The notes: generated by a model not told the origin, from the sequence alone. A stretch of 64,000 bases of DNA from Moniliella sp. 'wahieum' (GCA_003971905.1 RSEE01000003.1:558001-622000), one strand, 5' to 3'. Counted from the first letter of the stretch, positions 23,018 through 34,644 are shown. Numbers and translations are program-made.

Positions 23018-23963
23018 CCATCAGGCCCTCAAACCGTTCAGGGCCGCAAATGGGTTGAACGTTCAGTTGAACGATGAACGTACGTGCCTCAACTCTTGTA
23101 GGATCGCCGCGGGATCTATATACAGAGGAAGAGACTGGAAACTGGAAGTTGACGGCAATGGATTATGCCAAGCTGGAAGGATGCGGAAAAGCCAAGAGAG
23201 GTAGTCGCTGGAAGCAGGTCGCAAGGGATGTGCTGGTGAAACTAGGAGAAGGCGGGAGTTGCCTAGCGGGTCAAGGATGGGTTTTTGCAGAGAATGTTGT
23301 TAATTGAAAGACGAAAAATGAGAGAGGAATAAGATCTAAGAGACGAAGTGTGGACAAAGATGAAGACTAAGTAGACTAAGGAAAAGACGAATAAGACCAG
23401 GGAAGGACGACCGACGAAACGACACGCTAGGGGGAAAGGAACATGTATAACGGGTCATACAGGCAGGGTCGATAAGGGATAGACAACACCACGAACAAAG
23501 GGGAAATGAATCGAGATCAGTGGCTCGCAGAAAAGATCACAGCCCGACGGAATGTTCCCACACTCAGCCAGGAAAGGGAACAATCTAAACCAGAAACTGC
23601 TCAAGATAAAGGTCAGGTTATCCGCACTCCTGAGTACTCACCTAGAAACGTAAAACAAGTAGGCGTAAGGGGAGATTCTCAAAACGAGAACACGAGACAC
23701 AGCCAGGTCAGAAAGTGACGTCCAGACCCGGAAGCTCTACTTAGAGGTCACTTGGGTCCAAGATAACGACCACAAATGATTGAAGTAGGATAAAACCATG
23801 CGGTTGCTGACGCGCTTATGATTGCCTACGCGTTACACGCCAAGTGTTAATCCTCTCTGTCTTCAGGATTCAACTTCAGAAAGACGACCAGATTGCCATA
23901 AACCCAGTCACACAAAGGGCTTAACGTTTAACTCCTGCCACCCATCTGACTTGACATGAACCT

Positions 23964-25511
23964 TCACACTAAAAGCTTTTGAAAAGTACAAGCTGTGGGG
24001 GAGTTGCAAGACATTATTCGTTTCACAAAAATATCGTAATCGCATGGGTAGAGGGGCGGGACAGATTCGTCAACGCGTATCAGCTCCGGACGAGGAAGGG
24101 ACTCAGGCGCGTATGCGGCGAAGGCGGTCCTTGAGGACTTGGCCAGGGGCAAGTTAGAGGGGTACTGAGCCGCTTTGTTTAAATGGGGGAGGGGGACGTC
24201 CCATTCCCTCTCAGATTGAGATGGAAGTTTTTCCAGATCCATCTCCGGATGAGGAACCGAGATGTGTTGAACTTCGATATCAACAGGGATGGTGCGTCCT
24301 CCCTCCTGGAGAGAATAGGTATCGGTATTGGGGTTGTTCGAGAAACTCGTCGGCTCCATGGGTTTTGCCCAGCCCTACGCAGGTTGACAACGCACCGAGG
24401 CGCAACCGCGAGGCTGATCAAAGCATGAAGTGGCAGTGCCACTCCGCTGAGCGCGTTGTTGGCAGGATGAGTACGATGGAGATAGGTCCAACTCAATGCC
24501 AGGCCCACACTTTCGACCGCCACGGCAATTCCAAAGTACCGGAACGCGTCAAAAAGGAACTGGCCACCAACAGGGCTGAGATGGACAAATAGCCTCGTCC
24601 TCCCCCTGAGGTTGCTTTTCGATCCTTCACCGTCCCTCTGGACGTATAAACTCCACATCATCGCGCACGTCGTGAACAGCATAACAACGTCACCGATAAA
24701 TGAGAAGAGATAAATCACCACGGGCCACCAAATACCCGATTGCAGAGCGCCACAGCGCATGCCTATACGGAAGTTGAGAGGCATCGTCACTCCATTTGGC
24801 CAGCTAATAGAGAGCAGATTAGAGCATGAAAGAGAAACAAATGCGCAATGGGGAAAAGGGTTACTTACGTATGAACCCGGACAGATCCCACCCATCCAAG
24901 CCAAGATGCAGCCGTGCCGAGTACCAAGAGCCCCAGAAAAACAGATAACACCTTGCTGTAGGGAACCGTCCTGGTGATCGCATAGGTGCGTAGTGTAAAA
25001 ATGATTTGGGCGTTGATGTTACTGACCGCCAAGAGAGCAATGTAGGCGGAAAGGTCTGCAGTGATGGAGAGACAGGAGTCAGGGAAGCCTGGATGTGAGA
25101 GGAATAGCAGAACGGCACACATGCATACCTCCTTGGCAACTTGATGGGTTGCGGTAGTATGCGAAAGCAAGTCCAAACATTGAGAAGGTGAGAAGACGGG
25201 CAAGGATATGACAGAATGCGGCTGGGGTAGGAATGAAGGCCTTCAGTTTTGTCAAACGACTGCAGTGTTTGCGTTGTTGCACCGTCTGCTTGATTCGTCG
25301 CCACTCGGGACTGTATATGTATTTCCAGTCTGACGGAAAGCTGACCACGACGTCCCAAAACACACCCGCCAACAAAGAGGCATACCCACCAGGTGATCGC
25401 CCCGTCGTACGAACTAGCGTCCTGGAACGCGACAATTGGCTGCAACTCTTTCGGTAAGTCGGCAATTGTTGGGAAGGGGTTGGTGTTGTTGGTGTACGGT
25501 AGGTCGGTCAT
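23964..25511 (-). CDS. DUF6533-like seven-helix membrane protein, copy 2
   Basis: Paralogue of the gene at 21033-22352. The start at 25511 gives MTDLPYTNNTNPFPTIADLP, then LQPIVAFQDASSYDGAITWW and VCLFVGGCV. After a frameshift come VVSFPSDWKYIYSPEWRRIK and AFCHILARLLTFSMFGLAFA. Later segments are YIALLAVSNINAQIIFTLRT, VLSVFLGLLVLGTAASWLGW, IWWPVVIYLFSFIGDVVMLF, FDAFRYFGIAVAVESVGLAL and VALPLHALISLAVAPRCVVN. The tail again carries IPVDIEVQHISVPHPEMDL but runs longer than in copy 1, to the stop at 23964. Introns probably lie near 25110-25140, 25040-25060 and 24780-24870. Same strand and about 1.6 kb apart, so a head-to-tail duplication. The conserved IEVQHIS motif in both tails suggests a functional cytoplasmic end. 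Confidence 0.7.
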
Positions 25512-25884
25512 GGTAACAAGACCTGCCCGAAGTGTATGGTGGTGACAGAGAGAGGGCCTGATGGTGGGATAAGTAGTTACAAAATATGGGGCCGAGGGGA
25601 CATGAAGAAGACGGTTTGAACCGAAGCCCACCGGGATGGAAGATGCATGACGCATGATACACGGTTTTATGCGTGGGTGATTGTTTGTGACATTTATAAG
25701 AGATCCGAATCTGAGACCCGACCATGTGGAAGGAACGTGGAACCCCAGACAAGTGGCGTTGCCGGTGTGCCGGAAACGTGGGCACAAGCTTAGCTTCAAG
25801 GCATGGGATCAGTACTCAGTACCAGTGAACATCGATCATCGATCACTTTAACGTACTTAAGCTTAACCTTTAAAATTAACGCGT

Positions 25885-26000
25885 GGTACTCTGACTGAGC
25901 TGAGTACTGATATGTAACGTACTGACGTACTGATGTACAGAGTACTGATGCATGATGCATGAGGCCATAAGGCCTAAGGCTTAGGCCTTAGGGCCTCAGC
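25885..26000. repeat. Heptad/octad palindrome field (GTACTGA, GATGCAT, AGGCCTA)
   Basis: Repeated GTACTGA/ACGTACTG words, then GATGCAT twice, then AGGCCT-cored units such as AAGGCCT, AAGGCTT, AGGCCTT and AGGGCCT, ending with CCTGAGG words. Confidence 0.75.
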
Positions 26001-26295
26001 CTGAGGCCTGAGGGTTGTCTGCGCCGTACGAGATCTGAGAGATCTGAATCTGACAGCTGCTGAAATCCATGTTCCTGAAGCAGAACTGACTGCGCTCCTT
26101 AGCCGGCCGGCCTCTCTCTGAGACCTCACATGTCAGAGGCCCAGGCCTCAGTACCTCAGTGTACTCATTTACTCCGTCAGTACTCTCAGTACTTAGTACT
26201 TAAGATGCCCCCTGTAGCTTAGGTGCATGTGGGAGCGCTTGGGCGATCTCTCACAGTCACATGTGGCGCCCCGGATGTGGCGCGTGGTGGGGCTC

Positions 26296-26353
26296 AGCTC
26301 AGCGCTCAGCGCTCAGGCTGAGCGCTCAGGCTGAGCAGCTGACGCTGAACGCT
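26296..26353. repeat. Period-7 array, CAGCGCT/CAGGCTG and GCTGAAC units
   Basis: CAGCGCT twice, CAGGCTG, then AGCGCT and CAGGCTG again, ending with two GCTGAAC units. Core AGCGCT is self-complementary. Confidence 0.8.
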
Positions 26354-26462
26354 GAACAAAACGCATGTTCGTGCAAATTATCGGGCCCAGGGGGTCAGGA
26401 ACCAGGTTAGCTTTATCGCGCGGTTCTAGCCTGTTCTGGCTAGTACACATTAAAGAAGCTAC

Positions 26463-26538
26463 TTGAAGCTTGAAGCTTATGTCGTTGAAACCTGTAGGAC
26501 TAGTCATCTGCATCAATCATTAATCATTAATCATTAGT
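26463..26538. repeat. Period-7 arrays CTTGAAG x2 and CATTAAT x2-3
   Basis: CTTGAAG twice at 26463-26476. CATTAAT-type units run from 26511 to 26538 and pass into an AGTACT word. Confidence 0.85.
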
Positions 26539-27635
26539 ACTTAGTAACTGTATAACATGTAACAGTTTTGACCGCGAGTTCCCTAGACCCATCCGCGAGG
26601 CTGGGCTTATTCGGCAACTGCAGTCCACGCGTCTGCGACTTCTTTTGTGCTAAAACGTGTTCGCGTCGACTCCTGACTCTACAGTGTCTTCACTTCTCTC
26701 CGCTACTGAGTACTGACACCGCACCGACTTCCTCCTTCTTTCATCTCCGTGCCTGTGTGTGCTCTCTTAATCAGATTATTGTCAGTGCCTAGCTCTTTTA
26801 GTCGGTAGGGGTGCCATCCCATTGATGAAACCTGGAGTCCGGATGGTCTCGAGGGTGATGCAATCGCACTAGTGGTGGTGGTGGTAATGGTCTAAGCCAA
26901 CCAGCAACGCCTACTGAGGAACACCAAGCAGCGAGTCGCCACCAGGGGCTAAGCTGCGGAACAAGGAAAAACAGGAGAGAGAAAAAACAACGGAACTCCT
27001 AGGCCTGAGGAGGAACTGAAGGGACATTGGCCAAATAAGCACGAGCCACCTGGCTCAACATCCATGGTGGTCATTTGACCACGGCACTACATTTAACCTT
27101 TACCGGTTGCCAACTTCACCACTCGGTTACAGTCCAGGCAACAAACGATCCGCCCAATTCAAATACATATATCAACACACGTTTGCAAACTGAAGACGAT
27201 TAGGGGTAAGGGTATGCCCAAAAGGGGACGGAGGACTACAGGTGTGATGCTGGAGAAGGTGCGGTTGATAGATCAGGAAAGGAGATGGATCACACCTTGA
27301 GGGACTTTGATAATGGGGGGGGGGGGCATATATAGCTGTTGCGTTCCGGAAGGTATAGTATACACAAGGAGATACGTGCTCGTTTCCCTTGGAAGAGGAA
27401 ACTGTATGCCTTTGCTCTATGTATAATAGTGTTGTTAAACCCACAGAAGAGGAGACAATATGATCACACGCGCCAAACGCTTCCTCAACTCCACCACTTA
27501 TACCATTATCCGACACGACATTGTATTCTGAACATCTTCTACGCGGCTACATTGCAGCATTCAGTTGTTCCGACGTAACGACGTCAACCGATTCAGCTCT
27601 GTTGAGGAAGTCAACCGGCCAAGGCACAGATGGCG

Positions 27636-27763
27636 GTGAGGGAGAAGGAGAGAAGGAGAAGGAGAGGAGAAGGAGAAGGAGAAGGAGAAGGAGAAGGAGA
27701 GAGGAGAGGAGAAGGAGAGGAGAAGGAGAAGGAGAAGGAGAAGGAGAAGGAGAGAAGAGGAAG
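27636..27763 (+). repeat. Polypurine GGAGAA tract, about 128 bp
   Basis: One strand is purely G and A over about 128 bp, built from GGAGAA/GAGAAG units with mirror symmetry. This is the composition needed for triplex (H-DNA). Long Lys/Arg or Ser/Pro/Leu readings over it are low-complexity artefacts. Confidence 0.95.
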
Positions 27764-28592
27764 TTCACCTGAACTCCTTCCAGTAGGCTCCTAGGAATTG
27801 GCCTCTTCCTGGGTTTAGAATAAGCTATGTGTGTGGATAGTGGCATCCGGTTACCCCGAAACGAGGAGCGGTTATATTCAACACGCCCGTCCCCTGTCAC
27901 AGCCAGTTCCTCACATCTCGCGCTTGGCGCACAACATTTCACTCTACTGTGCCAGTAACTCACTGGGCATGCCGAGAAAGACTACGCAACCAAAAGTGTG
28001 TTTTGCACATCACACCGTATCAAGAGACATGTTTCCAAGTCGGACCATTATGGGTAGAGGGCCGAGTCGTAACTCGACAGCACTCTCATCCTCCTTTCAT
28101 AATATTCGCACACCTCTCTTGAGATCGCTTCCAAGAGCTGATTATGGACATTTGCAAATTGCCCCGGACCATGATGGTTAGACAGTGAGGAGGAAGTGGG
28201 ATTTAGGTCACGTCGATCATACTGGACGAATAGTACGTCAGTGCTTTTGCAAAGCCGCCTAAGGCAGCATCTCGCGGTTCATGGGATCGGTTCTTTTGGC
28301 AGCCCAAATGACTTGCGGATGGTAAGGACTGTAGTGAGATATCAAAGCCTGTAGGTGGAAGGCGATGCATGATGGGAGGATTAAGCACACTAGTACGCGG
28401 AGAATGCAGTGTGGAGAAAGGAAGGCACAGACATGGCGGATGTAGCCCAAGTTGAAGGGGGTGTTGGCTGATGGTTGGAGGATGGTACGCTGTGCAGCGG
28501 CTGACCGTGAGCGGAATCGCGGCTTAAAGTTTGAATTCCATCCTGTGCTTTTGCGGCTTGGGTAGCCAAAGCGAGCGTCATCCATTTTGCAT

Positions 28593-28627
28593 GATGAATG
28601 ATTAATGATGCATGATGCATGATGTTC
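28593..28627. repeat. Five GATNNAT-type heptads in one register
   Basis: GATGAAT, GATTAAT, GATGCAT, GATGCAT and GATGTTC follow each other with exact 7-bp spacing. Cores ATTAAT and ATGCAT are self-complementary. Confidence 0.9.
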
Positions 28628-29229
28628 GGCCAAAAGACGAGAGTACTGTTGTGCGTACTGCTGGTATTAGGCGCAGGTGATGCCATAAGAGATCAAGATC
28701 CACGAGCGGGGCGGGGGTAACATGTAACAGGTAAGGTAACTAGTACATAATAAGATGTAACCAAGTAGTTGGGGACCATCGACCAAGGGGCGAGATGCGG
28801 AAAGAACAGCAAGCTTGCACTGCTGTGGTGGTAGTTGTGGCAGCACACGTTGGATCAACGATAGTGCTGGGGTAAACCCTTGCTGACATAATCGACGACC
28901 AGGTGCAACGCCAGCAGCTTGAAACTGCTCCGACTTCTGGCGGAAGGTCGGATGGCTATGAGCTGAAGGCCACCATGTCCATCTCCATGTCCATGCGAGC
29001 GCTGCGAGCGATTCCGTCACGCTCCAGCCCACTTGCCCTGCGAAACATCTGCTCCTCTGCTCGACTTGGCGCTTCAGCCCTGAGGAGAGGCCAGAGGTTA
29101 AGTTCGATCTGCCCAAGTACGTCAATGAGCCAGGGGGTGCAGCGCATGTGCCCAAGGTGCGCCCCGTGTTGTGCGCGACATCCCCCCGATCCACAGTGAA
29201 AGCTCAAGTACGGGCTGATATTTGGTGGA

Positions 29230-29655
29230 ATGTGCGCCTTCTGGGGCCTTTATACCCTCTACCTCCCAACCGTGAGTCACTACCTCTACAGGTTTCCGCT
29301 ACGCCGTCCGCTGTGTGCGGGACAACGAGCTGGCCAAACATGCCTTGGCGGTAACGTCCGCCTGGAACCGTCAATCGTGGGAGATCCTGGATCAGCGGCA
29401 CAGTATGTTAGCTTTCGTCTCCTTTTCCCAGTCGCTAACTAGCTGACACTGCGCTCCCCTCAGATCAACGTCTTGCAAGGCAAGATCGACATTTCCTTCC
29501 GCGTGGTGGGCGGCTTGCGTACGTCCAAATTTTCCTATTACTTTGGAGAGGAGCGACAGATGAATCAAGGTGGGGGAAGGTTACTTTACCTCTATCCGGC
29601 GCGAGAAAGTGCCAAGTTTGAGGTTATGCGCTTTGCCCTCGTTCCCGGATCGTAA
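29230..29655 (+). CDS. Possible small single-TM protein, family not recognised
   Basis: A possible gene in three pieces. MCAFWGLYTLYLPT (start 29230) continues a hydrophobic run that begins in-frame upstream at KYGLIFGG. After one frame change, YAVRCVRDNELAKHALAVTS then AWNRQSWEILDQRH follows, and a GT donor lies at about 29403. An acceptor after ctcag at 29463 leads into INVLQGKIDISFRVVGGL and a stop at 29655. The mix of a TM helix and a charged helix would suit a small organelle membrane protein. The start is unsure because a TGA precedes KLKYGL in frame. I cannot name the family. Confidence 0.3.
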
Positions 29656-30540
29656 GGGCAAGTCGGGAACACACTGGACGATACGACATGTCATCTCCCT
29701 CCTTGGACCAGATGGGATGATCTGGAGGATTGAAACATTTTCTCCATGCGACACTCGGCGGTGCACCATTTCTTTGTGTCTTTCACGCTAATTTTCAGAT
29801 GGAATGCGCCCCATGACACACTGTAGTTCTTGGGCTATTTGCGGGCGCTGGACTGGTTGACGGCGACTGTGTCAGTAAAGGAAGGTCGGAGGAGATTCGG
29901 GAAGATGTAAAGTAACAGTATTACTCTAGACCACTGCTTGTAAAATGAGAGTATCTGTTACTGTGCTTTCGGTTTGTGCAACAGCTGACGATAGACAATG
30001 CCACCGAAAAAGGACCCAGTTTACCAGTAGTCAACTGGCGTCGCGCGCTGCTGACCCTCGCATCGTACCTTCCGCGTTATCGGCATCTTGGGCCCATGTT
30101 CCCCTCGGCAAAGGGGGTGGAACCAAGGTCAAAAGAATAATCTCCCCTCCCTTCAATGCCCTACTACCTAAGTACCTGATCATTCACGTTAAGCAGGACG
30201 CGGCAGAGGCGGCGCCCCGCGGGGGTAGTACTGGTGCTGCCATGACGTTGTATTTCATCACCACCGTCCTGGCCACCAATTCATTCTCCCTTGATCTGAG
30301 CCATATAACCGGCCCAGTGTCGACACGATTGGTGCTTTCCACAGTCATTTGGTCTACACCCCGGGGGCAGTACGGTTATTTGGCCCTTGACTCCTGAATC
30401 GTGAGGAGGAAGCAAAAAGCAGTCTTGGCTTGAAAAAGGGCAACATTGACATATTGACATGGCACCGAAGTCTTCAATCGTACTATATTGCCTCCTAGTT
30501 CTAACGAAGGAGACAGACCTACGCTTAAGGTGTTTGGTCT
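29656..30540. other. Intergenic, one unsupported ORF
   Basis: About 880 bp. An ORF of 150 codons at 29945-30397 (+) has mixed composition and no recognisable motif, so I do not call it a gene. Confidence 0.35.
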
Positions 30541-33500
30541 TTATCTCTTTATAGTACCTCGCGATCCTATGGCCCCGCACAGGGCAAATGCTTGGACGCG
30601 GAGAATGACATTACGAAGATACCCTTCGACTGCTGTTTTTGGGCGGGGAGGTGCACTGAGTCCAGCCAAGACAGCGAGGGCGGGGCCATTGTCGTCTTTG
30701 ATACAAGTCTCCGTGTTGGTGCGGCTGGACCAAGCACGTTGGGTACGCAGGACCATAGCCTGCTGTGCGGCAAACTTGCGTCCTTCCTGTTCAAACCGCT
30801 CCCCACCAGATACACGCGACCGTTGGTGCGAGTCCCCCTAGTACACCTAGGAGCGTCTCCAAATCCTCCAGAACCCGTGAGCGAAGCGATGGTCTGCTCG
30901 TGTTCTTCCTGAACAGGGGCAGATGGTGCAGTGGGGGCGGAATTGGGAGGGGGTGAGAGCGCTTGGACGCGCGCTGCATATGACGTTTGACTGGGTAGTG
31001 GCCCAACGAAAACCCGGGTAGAAAGTAACACTGCCTCGATCATCTGCCGCGACTGGAGCAGGAGGGTAGTAGCTTGCTGGGCATTGTGAGGGGCAACAAG
31101 GACGCTGTTGGTAATCAAACTTGCTGTCAACAACTCCATTGTGCGGCGAGTGACCCGTGCCCGGGCATAAGCAGCCATCTGCGCTGGAAGCAACCCTGCC
31201 TGTGGGTCGGCTCCGGTGAAAGAGCCACGCTAAATTCCACGGTATTAGGAAGGCGGCTCGCCTGCTGATGCGTCTGGGGTCTCGGTACGATGCGTCGCAA
31301 TGAACAGAGGTGCTTCCTCTACTTGGGAGTGGAAGCAGGCTGGGTCCATACCAACTGCAAAAGGTATTCGTCCATCACTCCTTCTTCTGAGGGAGGGCAA
31401 CACTGCGGTAGACCCATCGAAATCCATCTCGAGTTCTAGAAGGATGTCCCGCTGGCTCCCATAGGGGAGTGGACCAAGGGTACTTCCACACCTTTCCCGT
31501 CCGCAGAGACGAAGTAGTGGCTGGAGGACTTGGGCTTGCGTGCGAGCACAGGCCGATGAGGGTCGAGCGTGATACGCAGCGTGACCTCAGTTAAGGCAGT
31601 AGAGATAAGCGAGCCGACACATCCGGAGAGCACAATCCGTAGCTCTGAGGCACGACGGAGGTAGGTATAGCTCCCTTTGGTTTGGGAAGCAATCAACCAC
31701 AGCGAACTGGGGTCATGTTTCGCCCCCGGCCGAAGGTGTGGACCCTAGCTCCCGTTGCCTCAGCTCGCTGAGAAAAGAGATCCATCTCGCCTCTTTTGGG
31801 CCCGATAGGGGAATCGTCCACTATTAGCAGAGCCGAGATGGGATTTTGCTCTTGCGTTGGAGCAGGACATCAACACCCACATTTCCCCACTGGCAAGGTC
31901 GACATATTCGCTCATACCGGGGAACTGAGAGAGATCCTCCACAAAGTCCCCCATCGAAGACGCGTCGTGGGCCTGAGAAAGCAAATCGAGGAACTGTGCA
32001 AGCGTATCGTGTGAGTGAGGGAGAGAAGGACGAAGAAGCTGTGTCTTGGCGACGAAACCCCCATCTTGCTTGTGCGCTGCACGGTAGGCCACAATACTGA
32101 TCCGCCCTTTGTCCCCCACTGCGTCGAGCAGGAAGAGCAAGCTAGAACGAAGTAGGGTGAGCTTGATTGCATCAGAGGGGGGCATTCCTTCTCTCGGTAT
32201 GGGGGGATGGGAACCACGAGAACCAAATCGAGAGCCACGGGGGGTAGAGTTTTGGGGTGGGATCCCCAGGAAGTGCCTCAGAACCATCGAATCCAAATCG
32301 GTCCAGAGCATCGACTTTACAAGGAATCGGGGGGAGGGCCCCCTGCGGACTGGGGATCGGGGAAGGTCGTGGAGTTGTGCCGGAACGAGGGGTAAATTGT
32401 CGACTCTTTGTCGAATCAGGCGAGGCGACCTCATCTTCAGGGGCGATGCTCTTGGGAATGGAGGACGATGAAATATCTGACCTTGGGGACCTCACTGACG
32501 GGGCCTCCTCCATTCGACCACTCAAATCCATGTCAAGCGGGAGAGAAACTTTGGCCTCGGGGTGGTGAATGTTATGGATCAGCCCTTCAATTCGATCTTT
32601 CCATAGCTCAGCTTGTCGTTCCGAGTGAAAGACCAAGATAAAGTCAGGGAGCTTCTCATCGATCATCTTGATGCTCAGTGCAGCCTCTGCCGAAGATGAG
32701 GCCACGACTGCCCGATATGGCGCAAGTAAATTCTTCCCTTGAGCTTGAGAGCTGAAGGTGCACTTCGGATCACCTTACTCCGGCCATCATCTGAGGAGTT
32801 CGAGTAGGGTATACTGAGGTACCGACTCACATGTTTTCTCTTATCTTCCAACGTGCAGAGCAGAGCCTCCTCCAAAAGATATACTCCAAACTGGCGCGCC
32901 GTCTTGCCCTGAACGACGGAAATCGAATCGAAGTACTGCAACCCGCCAAATGTTCGAGCTGGTGGCCTTTCCAGTCAAGGATACGATCGTTTAGATCAGC
33001 TGTTACTTCGGCGCGGCGAGAATCAGGTGTTTGCAAGGGGGGATACTGGCCCTTCTTCGGGAAGGTCGTATAGTCGTTTCCCTTCCGTGGGCGCGTCGCT
33101 GGACACCGTCATGGATCGGATTCGGCTTGAGGTACTCCCTGACCGGGGCAGACTTGGCAGGCTCACCGGCTGTTGCGTCGAAGGAGTTTCCTCCCACCCA
33201 ATCCGTAGTCACTGTACGATCGGCGCCCGGGAATGGACACAGTGATCAAAACGTTGAGAAGTTGCATGTTCCCTGCATTGGCCGCCTTGCGGTAAACCGG
33301 GGAGAAGTCACTGATTGCCTCTATGCGAGGCTGAGCCATCGGCCCAGTCTCCCGCCCAGAATCGGCCTTGTCATCCCCGTTCGAATCTGAGAGAGGGTTG
33401 CTGTCCGAAATTGAGGGCCGTCCCGCCCCCAAGCCGAGCCAATTATTGCCGTAGTCTTGCTTCCCACTCTGTCTCCGGTAAGCAAAATCTGTTTACGGCA

Positions 33501-34188
33501 GACTTGGCAGATCATCTCCTCGTGAGAGGTACGACGCAACGGGCCAACCCTCTCCTCTCTCTCTTTGCGGAAAGTACAGCTTTAGGGTCGCCGTACATGG
33601 CAGTAAAGCACTCGTGGTGCATGGCATGTGCGCATATCGGAACCACATGTGGCCGTTCACCATTCAACCGGAGCGATAAAGGCTCGAGGCAGATGGGACA
33701 TTCGGGCTCATCGTTCACGTCGAGTACGCTTTGGGTAGGAACGGGTGGGGACATGTGGCGGGTCAATGAAGCCTGGGAAGAAGCAGGAGTGGAGCGCTCG
33801 TCCACATGTGGTCAGAGCTCAGGCTGCCCCGTGAGAAGGGGGGCGCGGGCTGGTACTTGAGAGCGGTACTGATGGCGCTGATGCGACGTTCTTGTCTTTC
33901 CTTGACAAGAAGCTTGAAAACCGCCCAGATCGCTTGGGAGGCGGTGCCGACGCTGGGGGGGACAGGCCCGCCATCCCGGCTGTTGCCGATGGGGGCCCAT
34001 TGGCCGAAGAAGGATGGTAGATGCCTGGAGAATGGTTAGGGGAACCAATCGTGACGAAACGGTGCACGAGAGGCCGACGTACCTCCTTCCTCAAACTCCC
34101 AAGGGGTGACTTCGGCAGCGTAAGCCTGGGCTTCTGCCTCGGCAGAAGATGCACTGGGTGGAGGTTGGCCTGATGGGCGACGCAACAT
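30541..34188 (-). CDS. FAR1: FAR1/STE5-type RING-PH-VWA scaffold (frameshifted)
   Basis: Domain order matches the Far1/Ste5 pheromone-pathway scaffolds that link G-beta-gamma to CDC42 activation and the MAPK module. The start at 34188 (MLRRPSGQPPPSASSAEAEA) ends at a GTACGT donor near 34083. Exon 2 begins with a Ser/Pro-rich basic segment (KRSGRFSSFLSRKDKNV). RING-H2 (33700-33490): CPICLEPL, then CAHAMHHECF, then ICQVCRKQI, giving C3H2C3 spacing. PH-like domain (32880-32590): GVYLLEEALLCTLEDKRKHV through SALKLKGRIYLRHI to FHSERQAELWKDRIEGLI. VWA-like domain (32240-31850): PLDLVLVVPIP without a clear DxSxS, LRSSLLFLLDAVG, RISIVAYR. A beta-rich part (31690-31440) and a helical C-terminus (AAYARARVTRRTMELLTASL; ERFEQEGRKFAAQQAMVLRT) end at 30541. 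Many frame changes. Far1 versus Ste5 identity is not decided. Confidence 0.7.
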
Positions 34189-34444
34189 GCCCGGAATAAG
34201 GAGGGGATGTGGAGGTAGAGGGGGGGTGGTGGTGGTAGTGGCCTGCTGTTCTGGATGCTGGCCGCGGCACTGGAGCGGCTGACCGACGCACCGAAGAGCC
34301 AGCCACTAAGGTTATAACCCCCCCCCCCAGCCACATCCCTCGCGCCACAGACCATGCAGTACTCAGCCCCCGTGCCCAGCCCATCTATTGCGGCTGAAAC
34401 GACACAAAAGGGTCCCCGAGCAGCTGCCCACAGCAAAACTGTCA

Positions 34445-34470
34445 TTAACGTTTAACGTTTAACGTTTAAC
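34445..34470. repeat. Period-7 array TTAACGT x3.7
   Basis: Three full TTAACGT units and TTAAC. The array contains the self-complementary hexamers AACGTT and GTTTAAAC-like junctions. Confidence 0.95.
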
Positions 34471-34514
34471 TAAACTGGCACAGATCTACTCGATCGATCA
34501 CTGATCGGATCAAT

Positions 34515-34570
34515 GGTCGATGATCGATGATCGATTATCGAATATCGACGATTACCGGTTACCGATTGCC
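34515..34570. repeat. Eight heptads in one unbroken register with four unit types
   Basis: In steps of exactly 7 bp from 34515 the units are GGTCGAT, GATCGAT (twice), TATCGAA, TATCGAC, GATTACC, GGTTACC and GATTGCC. The register survives a complete change of sequence from ATCGAT cores to GGTTACC-like cores. Confidence 0.95.
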
Positions 34571-34644
34571 GGATTACCAGCATCGTTATATCGCCATCGG
34601 TTCATGACATTCATGCAGTTCATGTTTCTCGACATACCGTCCTT

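Larger units (their letters stand above)
22353..23963. other. Intergenic between the DUF6533 paralogues, dense heptad arrays
   Basis: About 1.6 kb. 22600-23060 is nearly continuous palindromic heptad sequence (see the separate repeat entries). 23300-23760 is A- and GA-rich with no convincing gene. A short ORF at 23074-23307 shows no family features. Confidence 0.5.
25512..29229. other. Long repeat-rich intergenic region
   Basis: About 3.7 kb with no convincing gene. 25800-26560 is a dense field of palindromic heptads (AGTACT, AGGCCT, AGCGCT, AAGCTT, ATTAAT cores). 26570-27180 is plain sequence with a short GGT run near 26873. 27317-27325 is a G run. 27636-27763 is a purine tract. 28200-28690 carries an ATGCAT array. 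A minus-strand ORF at 28667-29194 is open but has no family features. Confidence 0.45.

Noticed and set aside
22600..23020. CRISPR-like spaced repeats
   Set aside because: Repeats are direct heptads without unique spacers of constant size, and the genome is eukaryotic.
27521..27963. Lys/Glu/Arg and Ser/Pro/Leu repeat proteins over the purine tract
   Set aside because: Translation of a simple GGAGAA tract; low complexity on both strands.
28667..29194. 175-codon ORF on -
   Set aside because: No family features, and it overlaps an alternative frame of equal quality. Could be real but not supported.
29945..30397. 150-codon ORF on +
   Set aside because: Mixed composition, no motif, and no promoter or intron context; kept only as a note in the intergenic entry.
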